This document shows positions 34,553-47,285 of a stretch of DNA of 64,000 bases, in pieces. Both the position numbers and the translations under genes were made by a program. The notes under the pieces were generated by a model that worked only from the letters and a program-made list of their open reading frames with translations, did not search any database and was not told the origin of the DNA. The DNA is from Chamaecrista fasciculata (taxonomy: Eukaryota; Streptophyta; Magnoliopsida; Fabales; Fabaceae): contig QANZ01036439.1 of assembly GCA_003254925.1 (NCBI GenBank), positions 115,599 through 179,598 on the forward strand, read 5' to 3'. Positions within the stretch are counted from its first letter, which is position 1. Each line of letters starts with the position of its first letter.

Positions 34553-36819
34553 TATAGATATTGATATAGATATAGATAAGATAAGATATATACAACATTC
34601 AATATTAAAAGTACTATTATCTTTATTGTTATTTGACCTAAGAATTTGTCAAACAAAAATAAACATAGACTTGGATTTCCAAAAGTTATAAATTTATTAA
34701 AATTTGTAGAGTTATCTTAATTTTTATAAATTAAGATACATGATTTTTGTGTTGATAAAATTCTAATGTAACAAATGGCATAGCAAACTATGAATCATTG
34801 AAACATAATGTCAGAAACTTCATGAAAGTTTCAACTGTATAGAATATGTTTCCAACAAATATCATATTACTTAATTCCACTAGTACAACTACAGTAAGAT
34901 TTGATACTTTTGGACAAATGAAATATAAAATATTTTTCTGAATTATAATTAACTTTCAGAAAAAATATATATATCTTAGCCTAAAATAACAAGAAATCAA
35001 ACTACAGAAAAGGCATAAGGGAAAATTAGAATGTGTAAATGTATAAACTATAAAGTACATACCAAGGAAAAAAAAAAAAGACCCAGATTTGGGCCAATAT
35101 GACTACTCTTGATTTGACAATATTCAAGTTCACAACTTGTGGGTTTTTTGAATGCTAAGCCCAGTTTGATTGTTGAATGCTCAAAATATCGCGATTGGAT
35201 CCTCTAAAGTTTTTTTTCAAGCATTTTTTGTGGAGTTAGAGTAAAATTTAGATTTCATGAAAAAAATATATATATAAAAAACATATTTTATCTTTCTCTC
35301 TCTTCTTTTCTCTTCCTTTATCTCTCATATTCTACCAGAAATGTAGAGAAAGAAACTCTAGAGGATTCATTTCCCAAAATATCAATAATATTCATAGGTT
35401 GGTGAAGAGATTCAGTTTAATTATATTTTATATCTCAATATAATATACAAGTGTATATAACAGTTATATAAATATTAATTTTAATTTTACAATTATAAAA
35501 ATTTAGTATTATATAAAAGATTTTATTTCGTTCTATTTTATACTAATGAAATATTCAACTTTTTTATAATTTTTTGTTATTGTTTTTCATTTTAATTTTA
35601 ATATATTATAATAAAAGTAATCTGAAATTTTTTATTTGAGATAAACTAATAAAGTATTGAGAGGTAGCTGTTTAACTTCTTTTAAATATTTTCACTTTAT
35701 TTTAACATCTAATGTAAAAATATATTTTATCTGAAGAAGACTCTACAGAAACTCGAAAAATTATATAATATAGTATAAATAATTAATAATTATATATATA
35801 ACATGGTGGGCTTCCAAAAATTTCAAACCCAGTCTTTTTTTTGATAAACAAACCCAGTCTATTTTAGATATAAACTTTTCACATAAGATCCTATATTTCT
35901 TTGAATTTTTGTTTTTACTTTTTCGTCTCATATTCAACTTAATCTGTTTGGCAAAAATAAAAACATCTAAGTGATTAAATTAAAGCTTTGAAACTCATTA
36001 TCAAATCTTACCTTAAAAAAAGATGTAGATTTTCTGCTATGTTATTTTTAGCTTTTATTTTTCAAGCTAAATAGCAACAAATAATGACATAGAGATAATT
36101 GTATATATTAGCCTTATAAATATAGAGAGAGATTATAATTTATAATACTTTTCTCTTAGTCTAGAAATAAAAAATATAATACTTTATCTATATGATCCAT
36201 AAGTAGAAGTCAGTGGTTAATTGATATATAGTTTCAAGTTTGGAAGAGAGTTGGATTTAATTTATTATATTTGGGAAAAATGATTTGACCAAAAACCACA
36301 AAAGGTTTTAACTTTGCAATGAGAGTGACTTTAGACATCAAATCAAAACAAATTAACAAAGAAATCCCATAAAAAAATAACAAAGAAATGAAATTAATTA
36401 AATGAAGAAGAATTTGGGAGTGCCCCGAGATTAGCTCCTAATTAATTTAGGTTTGATGATTGTTTTCAAGTTTCTACACTTTGGACACTTCATGGTCGGC
36501 AAGTCTACTTCACTGACTTGACTACACGTGCAAGTGTACGTGCAACACCATGGCCCATCACTACTACATTTTATTATTACTACAAATAATGATTTTAAAA
36601 ATAAATTTTAAATTTTAAATTGATTCTAACTATTTTATTTATTTTAAATTAATTTTATTTCAAATTTACTCTTGGACGGGAGTTAATTTTGTTTATCGAT
36701 AATTTTAATCCGGTAGAAAAATAATTTCAAACTGATTGTATTTAAATTTGAAATAAAAATAATATGACCAACTTCATTAGTTCAGTATGAAATAAATCAC
36801 CTAATATTTTCATGACTTA
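34553..36819. other. AT-rich intergenic DNA, no gene seen
   Basis: Starts with a GATATA-type simple repeat (34547-34590). The rest is A/T-rich with no recognised element. Confidence 0.5.
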
Positions 36820-36828
36820 ATTTAATTT

Positions 36829-37677
36829 GGCTTAAGTGCAATTTTGGTCCCATAACTATGACAAAGGTTTCATTTTGGTCCATAACTTTTTTTGTTGCAA
36901 TTTTGGTCTCATAACTATGACAAAGGTTTCATTTTGGTCCCATAACTTTTTTTGTTGCAATTTTGGTCCCATAACTATGACAAAGGTTTCATTTTAGTCC
37001 CATAACTTTTTTTGTTGCAATTTTGGTCTCATAACTTCTCAAAAGGTTCCACTGTTAGTCCCTTGGTGAATTCCATCCATATTTAGCCGTTAAGTATGAC
37101 GTGGCATAGTAACTAGGATCATGATGTGGCAAAATAAGATGAAGTGGACTGAAATAGGAACTATATGCAACATATTAAAACTTATCTATACCCAACCACC
37201 ATATATACAAAGAGTGGTACTGACAGGGACCAATCTGGTGGGGAAGAAGAGACTTCAAGCAGAAGGCACCAACGAAGTTGATGGGATCCTCAGCTAGAGT
37301 CAAACGACCAAAGCGGCGGCGACGGCAAATCAGGAAGCGGAACGAGGAAGAGGAAGTCTCGTTGGGCTGACGAGGAAGAGGAAGGACCACTCTTTGTATA
37401 TATTGTGGTTGGGTATAGATAAGTTTTAATATGTTGCATATAGATTCCTATTTCATCTTATTTTGTCACATCATGATCCTAGTCACTATGCCACGTCATA
37501 CTTAACGGCTAAATATGGATGGAATTCACCAAGGGACTAACGGTGGAACCTTTGTCATAGTTATGGGACCAAAATTGCAACACAAAAAGTTATGGGACCA
37601 AATGAAACCTTTGTCATAGTTATGGGACCAAAATGAAACTTTTGTCATAGTTATGGGACCAAAATTGCACTTAAGCC
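36829..37677. mobile_element. Foldback Mutator-like element, second member
   Basis: The same GGCTTAAGTGCA termini as the element at 9007-10168, with an exact 9-bp duplication ATTTAATTT (36820-36828 and 37678-37686). The left arm holds three 60-bp direct units (36841-36900, 36901-36960, 36961-37020) that the right arm has in shorter form. The centre (37200-37390) carries a purine-rich stretch with GGCGGCGACGG. Confidence 0.88.
36841..37020 (+). repeat. Three 60-bp tandem units in the left arm
   Basis: Each unit reads ATTTTGGTCCCATAACTATG, then ACAAAGG, a second GGTCC box, and ends TTTTTTTGTTGCAA. Units differ by only a few bases. Confidence 0.9.
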
Positions 37678-37686
37678 ATTTAATTT

Positions 37687-38495
37687 TGTTTGTTGACAAT
37701 TCCAATAAAATAAATATAGAAATGAAAAAAAAAAACAACTCTTGGTTAGTTTTAAACTTTGTCATATTCAAACTTGAAACAAGATGAATATGATTAGGGA
37801 TGACAACAGATAAAGTACTCGATTATTTTATCATTATCTGCATGTGTATCTGTTTATCTTATTCAATACATGTACCTTACGTATATTTGAAAAATTAGTA
37901 TTTATATCAAACGGATACTCAAAATATTTAAAATATCATCAATCCCTCATAAATATATGATAGGATATCCTACTTCAATAATTTCAAAATCATATATCCT
38001 ACTTCAATAATCTCAAATGTATTTTCTATCTCTGATATCAATATCCATTTACTAAAATAAATTAAGATAATAATATATATAACATTAAATAATAGAATAT
38101 TTAAATCTTTTTACATTTTATTACTTAAATAATGTAATAATAGAATTTAAAATTATACGTTAAAATGTACAATCAGTTTTACAAAGAATTACAAAGATCG
38201 TTCACGTTAAAAAGATCGTTAAAATGTTTTTAAGAATTACAATTTTACAAAGATCGTTCATGCACTTTACCACCTTCTAACTTCTAAGAGTTAAAATCAA
38301 CCTTAAAATGTACAATTCTAATTATCCAAGAGGTAAAACATAAGTCCATAATGAAACACCAATCATTTTCGAAATCTTGTCTTATCACTAAGGTAAAATA
38401 AGCAATTTTTAAAGTGAGAGAGGACCAAGGGTTACATTTTAATTAATCAATTATATATCTCTGTAGAACAAAATATTGATTGCAAAAAATTAAGC
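37687..38495. other. AT-rich intergenic DNA, no gene seen
   Basis: Short local duplications occur (TACAAAGATCGTTCA twice near 38190-38260; ATATCCTACTTCAATAAT twice near 37970-38010). Confidence 0.5.
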
Positions 38496-38581
38496 TANAT
38501 AATTTTCCTCTTATTATTAATTTTGTACTATAGTTTTAAAATGTGGACGACCAGAAAGGGGTGGAGCCATATAATATAAGA
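38496..38581 (-). mobile_element. Helitron 5'-end fragment
   Basis: The minus strand begins TCTTATATTATATGGCTCCACC and CTGGTCGTCCACATTTTAAA as in the copies at 54274 and 55590. The 3' half is missing, with an N at the break (38498). Confidence 0.6.
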
Positions 38582-38930
38582 TATTATGAATAGATATTGT
38601 AATTTTTAAAGTTTTCATCAAAACTTATGAATTTTTAATCATTAATATATATAAATATATGTCGCGTCGTGTCGTGTCATCTTAAAAATTTGGCGTGTCC
38701 ATGTCCGTGTCGTGTCTCGTGTTCATATCAATGTCCATGGTTCATAGATATATATTGTTAGAATTTAAAGTATCTCAATAATCATTTATAAGTCAATGAG
38801 ACATCCCTCCAAAATCTCTAAACCCTAAAGTCTTTCACAAAAGGCTGATCTCCTTAGTCACTACTAAGTACTTCAAAATCTTAATTCATAAGAATTATTT
38901 AACCTAAGCCTATTAGATTAATAGGCCCAA

Positions 38931-39477
38931 GCTCTCTCAGGAAGCCGCTCGCGCTCCTCTCACCCTTTGTTTTTCTGCGTTGGTTAATATTCAGTTTCTA
39001 TCATCTTTTTCTTCAATCAATTGAAGAAAACAATTTTGATTAATCGAAATTGCTCTCTTCTTATCATTATTGTTCTACTCTTTTTGTTATTAGATATATT
39101 TATTTTTTTTCATTAGAAGATATTATTGTTCCTAATTGTTCTTCTCTTCTTGTGTATATGAGAGATATAACTACTCGCTCCCTCTTTGAGTGTATGAGAG
39201 AAATTACTTCAATTGAGTTTGTATGTTCAACTTTGATGAAGATTGTTCGCCGACGTCTTGTTGGTTACCGATTGGTGATCGTTTCTGCTTTTAGCATATC
39301 TTCTTACCTTCCATCAATTTGGCTGACAAAGGCAGTTTTCGAAAGATGTGCCTTATTGGTCGGGTTTCTGTACCTGAATCCTCTTCTCTTGATTTCTTAG
39401 TATATCCAGGATTCTTCTATGGCATCAGACTCTTCAGAAGTTAGTTGTTTCTCTCTTCTTGTAATGTTAAAAAAAAA
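38931..39477 (+). mobile_element. Poly(A)-tailed retroinsertion with 16-bp duplication
   Basis: A 547-bp insert ends in an A-run (39469-39478). It is flanked by the identical 16-mer AGATTAATAGGCCCAA at 38915-38930 and 39478-39493. This is the mark of LINE-driven reverse transcription of an RNA. The insert starts GCTCTCTCAGGAAGCC and contains a 116-codon frame at 39050-39400 without recognisable domains. Near the 3' end it reads ATGGCATCAGACTCTTCAG, like a retroelement gag start. It may be a retroposed Copia or non-coding transcript. Confidence 0.75.
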
Positions 39478-39493
39478 AGATTAATAGGCCCAA

Positions 39494-40540
39494 ATATTTA
39501 ATTTTTTATCTTATTAATACTTGTCTCAAAGAATAATAATGAAATGAATACATATTACGTAAAAGATTATAAAATTTTCCTTGACTTGAATTCAACAAAA
39601 AAACGTAATTTTCCAATGTCCCTTCATTGTATGTATGCTTCACATGGATCCAAAGCTTCCTAATTGGATAACTAATTAGATTAATCTTAAATGAAGAGGT
39701 TGATTTTTTCAGTCATTTGCACAGGCTTTTTCACCTCACTCAATTAATCATCCAAGTTTGCATTAGATTAATCATCCAAGTTTGAATTAGAATATCGCCT
39801 TTTTGTACTTTAGTGACGTTAAATTAAATTCAAACTTTATTGCACCGAAAAATGTTTTTCAAAGCTGTCTTAATCCTGTTTTGATAATATTGGGAAAAGA
39901 TCAATATAATAAACCAGAGGGATTTACCTGCTTTAAAAGGGTGCAAATATACCAATAAAGTTTTAAAAAAATAATATTAAAAATTATATAAATTGGTATG
40001 AGTCAAAAAGTAGAAGAATGAAAAGAAATTAATCCAATAATAAAAATAAAAGATCATATTCTTTTAAAAAAATCGTTACTTATGTGTATAAGTGAAAATT
40101 GATCATGGCCTCATGGAGTCATGGGTGGAAATGTGGGTTTCTAAAGTTGGGGTGATATTTTTATTTTTTATATATATTTGCTTGTAATATATTAAGTAAA
40201 TATTATTTTATACTGTAATTTTAAAAGACCGACTACTAAAAAAACCCCCAAGACATATATAATAGTATAGATGTTAAAATGCAAATTTAATCTTTTATCT
40301 TTGGGTCATATTACAAATCAAGCTTTTATCTTTGTCTTTGTAGATTTGGTCTCCTATCTTTTGTTCATATTACAAATCAAGCCCTTACTTTTTTTTGTTA
40401 TAGATTTGGTCTTATATCTTTTGGTTAGGTTACAAATTTAGTCTCATACCTTTTTAAAAAGATTCACCATTAGTCCCACCCTATAAGTGTGATGTGGATA
40501 GTTGAAACATATAGTTTCAAAATTGTAGCATTTAAATTTT
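39494..40540. other. Intergenic; half foldback element and possible Helitron end
   Basis: 40275-40470 has repeated TATCTTT/ATTTGGTC boxes of the 33214 type without a partner arm. At 40255-40271 the minus strand reads TCTATACTATTATATATG, like a Helitron 5' end, but no 3' end was found. Confidence 0.4.
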
Positions 40541-41080
40541 GGTTAAAGGTTCATTTTGGTCCCAAATGTATGTCTTAATGTTCAATTTGGTCCATTGTGT
40601 TTGAAAATGTTCACATTGGTTCTAAATGCTGACGAAATGTTTCATTTTGGTCCCAAATTATTAAATATGACTCGTTTCAAGTTCAAACATGATGAATTTA
40701 AAGTTATGTATTGTTCTCAAACAGTACTTTCTCAATCTAGTTGTGTCGTCAGCAAACGAGGTCAAATCGATCCTAAAAGTATACCTTTCATTTCATGGTC
40801 AAACAAGAAAAATTGATTATATCTCTCTCGTTTCAAATTTGAATGCGACGAATTCAGATCTACGAGTTTCCCTTAACAAGTCCTTTGAACTTGAAATGAG
40901 AGACGAGAGAAATATGACCAAATTTAATAATTTGCGACCAAAATAAAATATTTTACCAATATTTAGGTCCACGATGAAACATGTTGCTAACATTTAGGAC
41001 CAATTTGAATATTTTGAAACATAATGGACCAAAATAAATTTTAGGGCATACATTTAGGACCAAAATGACCCTTTGACACC
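40541..41080. mobile_element. GGTCC-box foldback element
   Basis: Left GGTTAAAGGTTCATTTTGGTCC mirrors right-hand GGACCAAAATGACCCTTTGACACC. Reading frames inside are short and run through TIR repeats, so none is called. Confidence 0.6.
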
Positions 41081-41963
41081 TTTAAACTTGAGACGAGATG
41101 TGATAAACATCGCTTGTTTGACTATGAAACAAGCGACTCATTTTCATAATTTAATTTAATCTCATTTGTTGACAATCTCAAGTGAATATACATAGAAAGT
41201 ACTTATAAAAAATAACTCGTAACTCTGACTTGAAATAAGAGATATATTATCACTTTGAAACTAATGGAAGAAGTTATAAAAAAACATGTAACATTAATAT
41301 GAAACAAATAGAACATTTATGACTCATTTGAAATCTATCTCATATATTTAGGAATAATTTGAAACTGAGGTAAAATAAAATTAAAAACTACAAAAATTAA
41401 TTTTTGTTCATAAAAATATTAGAAACATGATTAATTATATATATATATTGTTTATTATCACACACGTATATAAAGATATAAGAAAATTATATAATTTTTT
41501 AAAAATATTATACACATATAATTAGAGAGAGGAGTAGTATAGAATCTACTTTATGTGAGACAGTGAAGAGTACAATTAATCTGGCAAGGCAGAGAGAGAA
41601 GCAAGAAAGAAAGAAACAGAGAGGGAATTGCTGGGCCTAGCAAACTCTCTTACATCATATGATTACCATTCTTTTCACTTTCTTTCTTTCTTTCTTGTTT
41701 ACTTTCTTACTTTCTCGGCACTCTAACTTGGCATCATCATCATCATCATTATCAGAAAACACCAGTAGCCCAGTTGCCCTAAGAATGTTTCTTTGCAGAC
41801 TACTATGCTGAAGGCTGTCATATCCTGTCAACAAATTGCATTCCTACAATCATAATCATCTTAATTATAACACTAATAAATTCATCATTTCATTTAAATT
41901 TATTAGTAAATATGATGTTTAAAGTTTAGTTATTTATTATAATCTAAGAAAATTTAAAATTAT

Positions 41964-42593
41964 GGTCGAAATCCTATTTTGGTCCCTAATATATACCCTA
42001 AATTTCATTTTGGTCCCTAATATTTCCTAAAAGTTTTATCATTAGTTCCTAACTATTGAATATGATATACACACACATATATATATATATATATATCTTG
42101 TTTCAAACCTGAATATGATTAAATTAGAATTACATGTTAAATTTGATGAGTTTTTTCTTTATCCAGTTGGAGTCATCATCAATCGATATCAAATCGGGTA
42201 TGAAACTGTACCCGCAAATGAGCCACTTGTTTCATGAATTTGGTTATATATCTCTCATTTTAGGTCTGAATGCAAAGAAATCAAAGTTACAAATTAATTT
42301 TGATGAGTTCTTTTTCTATACAGTTGGGGTCGTTGACAAACAAGATCAAATAGTATTCTGAAATTGAGTTTGGTCAAAACATCAATATTAACTTTCAGAC
42401 TACGATTTGACCTCATTTGTTAACAATCTCAATTAAACAAGGAAAGAACTCGTTAATAGTAACTTTTCAATTGTTAGGGACCAATGATGAATTTTTTTTT
42501 AAAACATTAAGGACGAAAATGGAATCGAAAAAAAAAATAGAGATCAAAACAAAATTTAAGGTAAACATTAAGGACCAAAAAATGTTTTTGACC
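41964..42593. mobile_element. Foldback Mutator-like element with TAAAATTAT duplication
   Basis: Left end GGTCGAAATCC and a GGTCCCTAATAT box mirror right-hand GGACCAAAAAATG and a TTTTTGACC end. An exact 9-bp duplication TAAAATTAT flanks it (41955-41963 and 42594-42602). Arms are diverged, so it is older than the element at 9007. No coding sequence. Confidence 0.75.
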
Positions 42594-43930
42594 TAAAATT
42601 ATATCAAACCATTTATTATTTAATTTCAATTAATATCTTTAATAATATAATTAAAATAATTACAATTATATTTTAAAAAATTAAATTGTGCAATCTTATT
42701 TTTTAATAACTAAATTAAATTATATCGAATTGGTCTAGAAAATACTGAATATGATAATATCTCTCTCATTTCAAACTCAAATACGACAAATCTAAAGTTA
42801 TGAGTTTCTTTTGAGTTTTGACGAGTGCTTTAATTGGAACCATCAATAAAGGAGATTAAATTGAGTCTTAAAAGTGAGTAACTCGTTTCACGGTCAAATA
42901 ATGAAATTTGTCATGTTTTTTTTTCGTTTTAAATCTGAATGCGACGAGTTCGAAATTATGTGTTAACTTTTGAAGAGTTTTTTTTTTGTCAAGTTAAGAT
43001 CGTTTGCAAATGAGATCAAATTGTGTTCCGAAAGTAAGTTTAGGACTAATTTAAATCATCTTGGAAACATATAAAACTAATCCGAAATAAATAAAAGATA
43101 ATGAATTAATTTAAAATCTATCGCATACATAAGGGACCAATTTGATACTTTGGCCTAAAATTAATTATAATGAGCATTTGTTGAGTTAATTTGACCATTT
43201 TTATACTTTTGATACACAAATTATTTTTTAGTCCCATGAATCATACTATTCCTATGATTATAATTCTCATGTCATGGGATTAAAGTAATTTCACTGAGGT
43301 GAGATTAAAAAACTCAAATTTCATGAAATTAAGTCCTTCTCATGAATGTTATATTTTTTAGATTATTTTTTTAATCTGCCTACCAAATATAAGATTAATT
43401 TAATCTAGACTTCATAATCTATAACTATCTTTTTATCCGTGTACCAAACTCTCCATAATTCTTATAAGTCTTATTTTAAACTCATGTATGGACGAGACAA
43501 TATAGGAGTAACTTTTATCAAATTTCAATTTAATAAAAAACATAATATGTGAAATTTAAAAAGTATTTTTTTAATAAATTTGCATCAATCTTGTTTCTAA
43601 AATTAGTAGTAACGGAGCATGATGATTCTTGTATGAAAATGTAACATACACATATAGTCATATCATATCATATCATATACATATATACACTAGGCATTCT
43701 AGAAAGAAAACACGTCGTAGACTAATTATCATCAGAATTTCTTATGAACACATAATAAGTGAACATGATATTTTAAAATTTAATTTACTGGTGATCGATA
43801 AGGTAATTTAAACAATTTGCTTGTCATAATTTTATNTTGATATAGTTTTAAATTTTATAAATAATCATTTTTTTTAAAATATATTTATTATTAAATGTAA
43901 ATTAAATAGTTATATTAATATTAATTATAA

Positions 43931-44424
43931 GAGAAAACTTATTATTTGGTTCCTGAATTTATACCGAGTGAATTAATCAGTCTTTGAATAATCAAAATAT
44001 ACTACTCAGTCCCTGAATTATAATAACGGTCAACGATTCGATCCTTGAATCAAATTCAATGACCAAAAAGTATAAATTCAATACAAATTTAAAGATCAAA
44101 TAGTATAAATTCATTACAAATTCAAGGATAAAAGGCAAAAAAATTAGTTCAAATTTATGGATAAAATAGTAATAATTTAGTAAAAATTTAAGGACTAACA
44201 AATGTAAACTTAGTTTAAATTTAAGGAAAAAAAATTATTAACACAATACAAATTAAGAGACAAAAAAATATAAAATTATTTCAAATTCAATGACCAAATC
44301 GTCATTAGGGACCAAATAATTAATAATTGAAATATTTTATATATCAAATTGTATATTTCAATTATTGAAGAACTTATTAGTTGACTCGATATAAATTATT
44401 GAAGACTAAATAATAAATTTTTCC
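43931..44424. mobile_element. Foldback Mutator-like element with TAATTATAA duplication
   Basis: Left end GAGAAAACTTATTATTTGG and right end CTAAATAATAAATTTTTCC pair imperfectly. An exact 9-bp duplication TAATTATAA flanks it (43922-43930 and 44425-44433). The interior is repeated TTCAAGGATCAAA-like units. A truncated relative ends at about 47285. Confidence 0.7.
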
Positions 44425-44462
44425 TAATTATAATTGTATGGTTTAGAAATTAAGATGAAAAG

Positions 44463-44830
44463 TTAATTAAGAATGATAGGTAGGCTAGGGAGAGGGAGAG
44501 AAAGGAACCAAAAAGTAAGAGAAAGAGAGAAGTGTGGTTGAGTGAGTGATATTTTCCCGGGAGATCTTAGAAGTGTGGTCCCCACTTTGGCCTGACCAAT
44601 TATGTCCTTTTGTATTCTTTTGACCTGCTTTGACCGTATACCATATTCCCTGCAACCCAATCAAATCTAGAGAGAGAAACAAAAACCTAAAGAGAAAGAG
44701 AGAGACACACACAGAGAGTATAGTATAGTGGTCCACCACACACTCTCTTTCTCTCTCTTCTTCCCTTTAATTTGTCTATGTATTTGTGTTTGTTGGGTGT
44801 GAGATTCCCCTGTGCCCATAATCATGATTC
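44463..44830. promoter_or_regulatory. Non-repetitive patch with TCP-like palindromes, uncertain
   Basis: Unlike its surroundings this stretch shows no transposon boxes and is richer in GC. It holds GTGGTCCCCAC (44575-44585) and GTGGTCCACCAC (44728-44739), which match the GTGGNCCC-type TCP factor site. GA- and CT-rich runs flank the second. It might be a promoter or enhancer island, but no gene starts here that I can see. Confidence 0.25.
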
Positions 44831-45086
44831 ATCAATTCAATTACTTTTCCCATAATCAATCTCCACACAAAATGATAAATAATAATAATAATAAATCATG
44901 TTCTTTCACTAATTAACATATAGTAAAAATTATATTCAAACCCATAATTTAATATAAAAATATCTAAAAATATGCACTCACAAGAAGAAGAAGAAGAGAA
45001 GAGCCCTGAGCAGACACGCGTGTGTGTACCTTGAGAGTTGAGGCACACTCACTCAGACACACACAGACACAATCATCACTAGTGTT

Positions 45087-45110
45087 TATATATATATATA
45101 TATATATATA
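45087..45110. repeat. (TA)n microsatellite
   Basis: A perfect TA run in AT-rich intergenic DNA. Comparable runs lie at 7343-7363, 51271-51290 and 58365-58390, and a GT run at 50971-50988. Confidence 0.9.
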
Positions 45111-45170
45111 CATATATATGAGTTTGTTTTATAATTGTTATCTTTTAATGGAATTATAATTATTAAAAAG

Positions 45171-46023
45171 GGGATAAATGCAAATATCCCTCCAACTTAA
45201 CACTTTTTTTAACTACAATTTTTATCTTTATTTTTAAATTAAATTGATTAGGATGATTACAAATTTTATGTATTTTAATTGAATTATTAAAAAAATAGTG
45301 AAAACTTCATTTTTGATATTTCTCAAAAAAATATTTCCTCTAAGGTCAAATTGGAGTTAATTATAAAGTTATAGTTAAGCAAAACACCCTTTTGTGCCCC
45401 TAACGTTTGCGGTGATTTTCAATTATGCCCCTAACGTTTCATTTGTGTCATTTGTGCCCTCAATGTGAAACGTTAATTTCAATTATGCCCCCAATTTCAA
45501 TCTTCCACAAAAACAAACACCATTTTTGCACGATTTGAGCTCGATTTTGATCAGATTTCATATGAGTTTTAATTTTCGGACATCACAAACTTGATTCCTT
45601 GGATCAATTTCAAAGATTAAGTTTAAAATAACCCCAAATCCGAAGAAAATCGGACCCCATGAACCCCAAAAAAGACCAAAACGAAATGCAGCAAAACGAA
45701 GCATTTTTCTCAAAATTTCCATGTGCAAAATGATCCTTAGGAGTCGAAAATGAGTACCCATATGAAATCTAATCAAAATCGAGCTCAAATCGTGCGAAAA
45801 TAGTGTTTTTTTTTGTGGATAATTGAAATTGGGGGCATAATTGAAACTAACGTTTCACATTGGGGGCACAACTGACACAAATGAAACGTTAGGGGCATAA
45901 CTGAAAATCACCGCAAACGTTAAGGGCACGAAAGGGTGTTTTGCCTCTCCAAATTAAAAGTCATAGTTTATAGAGGTATTTGTAACTACATGATAGTTTG
46001 ACAGGGGTATTTGCATTTATCCC
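45171..46023. mobile_element. Outer foldback element with nested insertion
   Basis: Left GGGATAAATGCAAATATCCC mirrors right GGGGTATTTGCATTTATCCC. Its interior is interrupted by the element at 45378-45945. Confidence 0.6.
45378..45945. mobile_element. Nested GC-richer foldback element
   Basis: Left GCAAAACACCCTTTTGTGCCCC mirrors right GGGCACGAAAGGGTGTTTTGCC. The arms also share AACGTTTGCGGTGATTTTCA and continue inward through GAGCTCGATTTTGATCAGATTT. Long arms of about 185 bp are well conserved, so this is a fairly recent insertion. A flanking duplication was not found. Confidence 0.7.
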
Positions 46024-46794
46024 TATCAAAAATTTAAAATGAAAAAAGTTATTTTATCATATTTTATATATAACAAAAATGTATCTTTCTTTTTTATAAT
46101 ATTTTTCATTTTAATAATAAAAAATTATTTAACTTCTCTCATTAGTTTATTTTATGTCAAAATATGTATATATAATAATATAGATATTAGTGTGGTGATC
46201 ATCATGATCGAGTGTACATATATACTACAATACTACATACATGATACATGTGTGAGTAAGAGAGAAGCAGCATATATAGCTAAGCTGGCTAGCTATATAG
46301 CTAATAGCTATTATGGTCTGTGATATAATAATAAGTGTGTGCTTTTTATATATAATAATGCATATATAGGAGCATGCCCTATACTACCCAGATAAACCTA
46401 AGTTTTGTGTTTTGTTTGCCATTATTATGGCTTTGGCTTGAGGCAAAAGCTGGACCTCACTCCCTTCTTTTTATTACTAACTATAGCAACACATCATTAC
46501 AATGCCTATCTGGGAAAACCCCAACATATATCACTTCTTCTATATCTATCTATCTATCTTCTATTATTTCTTTTATAATATGCCTCAACACAGGTGTCTT
46601 CTTCACACTTTATGTTTTGTTTCTCTTCTTAATTGTATACTAATTTTAATTTCCTTCGTGTATATATATATATCATGTTAATTTATAATAATACTTACAG
46701 TTTTGTCTCCAAATTTACATCAAGTCATTTAATTAATTTTTGAATAAATAAAATATATGATTTTGATAATGCATATGAAATCTTCAGCCGTGCT

Positions 46795-46880
46795 TCAACC
46801 CCACCACTTGTCAGGGTTAGCCTAGTAATAAAAGGAGACCTCACAAAGAGATTTTGAAGTCCAAGTTAATTTCAAGTATA
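46795..46880 (+). mobile_element. Possible second tRNA-related SINE type
   Basis: GGTTAGCCTAGTAATAAAAGG resembles a box A, and GAAGTCCAAGTTAATTTC about 50 bases later resembles a box B. The sequence is not alignable with the other SINE family here. No tail or duplication is evident. Confidence 0.35.
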
Positions 46881-47069
46881 TGAGAATAAAAAAAATAAAT
46901 AATGAAGATTAAAATTAAGTCATACTTGAGGGAGAGATATATATAATATCCTTGAGGGGTATTGGAGTAATTTGATTTAGACTCAAACTAATCCAAAGGT
47001 ATAAGAGGTCGGTCAGATCAGACCGACCAAAAAGGTAGGGGTCAGTCTGGCCATATGTGCCTTATCAAA

Positions 47070-47285
47070 TTTAGTCTTTGAACTATTGTAATTGTTAATG
47101 ATTTGGTCCCTGGTCAAATTTAGAGATTTAAAAATTTAAAATCAGTTTAAAATTAAGGATCAAATTATCACTAAGGACCAAACAATTGACAACTGAAATA
47201 TTTTATGGACCAAATAGTATATTTTAATTATTTAGAAACTGATTAGTTGACTCGGTGTAAATTTAGAGACTAAATAGTAAGCTTT
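47070..47285. mobile_element. Truncated relative of the 43931 element
   Basis: Shares GACCAAATAGTATATTTTA, TTAGTTGACTCGGTGTAAAT and the TAGTAAGCTTTCTC end with the right arm of 43931-44424. The left terminus is not found. Confidence 0.5.

Noticed and set aside
39912..40271. An eighth Helitron on the minus strand
   Set aside because: A TCTATACTATT start is present at 40271, but no CTAG-hairpin end can be defined.
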